Below are positions 4,806 to 5,587 of a DNA stretch of 5,587 bases, in pieces. The position numbers were made by a program, and so were the translations under genes. A model generated the notes under the pieces. That model did no database searches. It was not told the DNA's origin and saw only the letters and a program-made list of their open reading frames with translations. This DNA comes from Dehalococcoidia bacterium (GTDB lineage Bacteria; Chloroflexota; Dehalococcoidia; GIF9; AB-539-J10). The stretch covers positions 1 through 5,587 of the forward strand of contig JAGMBH010000145.1 in assembly GCA_023129815.1 (NCBI GenBank). Reading direction: 5' to 3'. Position 1 is the stretch's first letter. Each line of letters starts with the position of its first letter.

Positions 4806-5587
4806 TTAACTACTGTTAACATTAATATAAAGATGAAGTGGCTGTTCAAGATGGGGCTGTAGGGCATCATCCTTATATAGCCAGAATTCCACTTTTTGAT
4901 TTAATCCGACTTCGCTTGGAGTAAAGCCTATCTCTTGCTCCCACTTCTCTTCGTGAGCCAATATGCCGGTGCGTAATTCCTTATCCTTGACACCGCTTAT
5001 CTCTATCTCCACGCGGTAGCTTGTCGGCTGATACTCATGGTTGACAATGCCCAGGATTACTCGGGCTTCCTCACCAACCGTGACTTGTTGGGGATAATTC
5101 TCCGCCTTACCCTCCAAACCGAGGATATAGAACTCAGTGAATTTCTCGCCTTGCTTGGGATTGGTTATGACATATCCCAGACAACCCAGGGCTGCCACGA
5201 TGGCTACTACCAAGCCAACGGAGAGTCCTTTATCCAAATTGCTCATTCCGGCCCATTGTGGCAATGCAACGGTGAAAATAACTTCGAAACGCTCCTGTGA
5301 TGACAATCTCCTTTGCCGCTGCCAGGCAATGGCAGCAGCAGCAAAGATAAAAATGGTAATAGCGATAAGGATAGGATAGAGCCTGATGCCCCAGGGGGTA
5401 TAATTGAGTATCAGCCCCATAAGCGGCACTATAGCAATGCTCAAGCCGAAGCTCAGGGCTACCCGTTCAATGCCGCTGAGGTCGCCTTTCCTGGGGAAAA
5501 GCGCTGAGAGTAAGGTATAACCAGGAAAGAAGAGGATAAGGCAAAGACCAAAAATAATGCGTAAGACCCCACTGGTAAAGGCAACCA
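4806..5587 (-). CDS. DUF1616 family membrane protein, 5' partial
   Basis: The reading frame is open from the right edge (first whole codon at 5585) to TAA 4806-4808, giving 259 residues of an incomplete protein. A TTG at 5444 could be taken as a start, but the 47 codons upstream (including LRIIFGLCLILFFPGYTLL and FPRKGDLSGIERVALSFG) are typical DUF1616 sequence, so the real start lies outside the window. Membrane segments follow at about SIAIVPLMGLILNY, LYPILIAITIFIFAAAAIAW and GLSVGLVVAIVAALGCLGYV. The C-terminal, probably external, Ig-like/beta domain starts at FTEFYILG, with GKAENYP, VTVGEEARVILGIVNHE and a final LHLYINV strand. The family (PF07760) is frequent in archaea and some Chloroflexota and has no established biochemical role. 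Its position ahead of a glycosylation set suggests a surface or glycan-related partner. It is in the same orientation but separated by a repeat-containing gap, so co-transcription with the rest is uncertain. Confidence 0.88.
   Translation of the reverse strand, partial: VAFTSGVLRIIFGLCLILFFPGYTLLSALFPRKGDLSGIERVALSFGLSIAIVPLMGLILNYTPWGIRLYPILIAITIFIFAAAAIAWQRQRRLSSQERFEVIFTVALPQWAGMSNLDKGLSVGLVVAIVAALGCLGYVITNPKQGEKFTEFYILGLEGKAENYPQQVTVGEEARVILGIVNHEYQPTSYRVEIEISGVKDKELRTGILAHEEKWEQEIGFTPSEVGLNQKVEFWLYKDDALQPHLEQPLHLYINVNSS

Noticed and set aside
4806..5444. DUF1616 gene starting at TTG 5444
   Set aside because: The frame stays open to the window edge and the upstream codons give typical DUF1616 membrane sequence, so the gene is 5' partial rather than starting here.
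1..5587. All five genes lie in the same minus-strand reading frame
   Set aside because: True by arithmetic of the start positions, but expected about once in 81 by chance and with no likely meaning except at the TGA-CTA-ATG junction, which is reported separately.

Overview
The window looks like a five-gene, same-strand (minus) block from a bacterial genome, most likely a Dehalococcoidia-type Chloroflexota. That placement is inference. It rests on three things seen together: an archaeal-looking membrane glycosylation set (STT3/AglB-type oligosaccharyltransferase, geranylgeranyl-reductase-family flavoprotein, DUF1616 membrane protein), a typically bacterial S23/four-helix-bundle gene, and a dispersed palindromic intergenic repeat of a kind I associate with bacterial genomes. 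An archaeal origin is less likely but not excluded.

Layout, in transcription order from high to low coordinates: a DUF1616 membrane protein (4806-5587, its N-terminus beyond the right edge); a 117-base gap holding two copies of a repeat that begins tgtcattgcgagc, plus a TATAAT box directly in front of the next start codon; a GGR-family FAD-dependent reductase (3513-4688); the STT3/AglB-like oligosaccharyltransferase (1086-3494); a small four-helix-bundle protein (705-1076); and a family 2 glycosyltransferase (1-701, its C-terminus beyond the left edge). The last four genes are separated by only 18, 9 and 3 bases, so they are probably co-transcribed. No gap exceeds 300 bases. No RNA gene, CRISPR array or transposase was seen.

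The genes make sense as part of a lipid-linked protein glycosylation pathway. The GT2 enzyme would charge a polyprenyl phosphate or build the glycan, the GGR-type enzyme could saturate the polyprenyl carrier, STT3 would move the glycan onto Asn side chains outside the membrane, and the DUF1616 protein is an unassigned membrane partner with an exposed domain.

The most unusual feature is the GT2 gene. Its predicted start codon and first ~43 codons lie inside a 19-unit heptamer array (consensus ACTGCCA), which reads in frame as five copies of PTANCQL or close variants joined directly to the glycosyltransferase core. A second array of six 9-base units sits in frame inside the catalytic domain, after the GSRFL motif. 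Because 7 is not a multiple of 3, a change in heptamer number would switch the core in or out of frame, so this may be a phase-variable glycosyltransferase. The upstream four-helix-bundle gene ends with a stop codon that overlaps the first heptamer, which suggests that this gene and the array entered the operon together.
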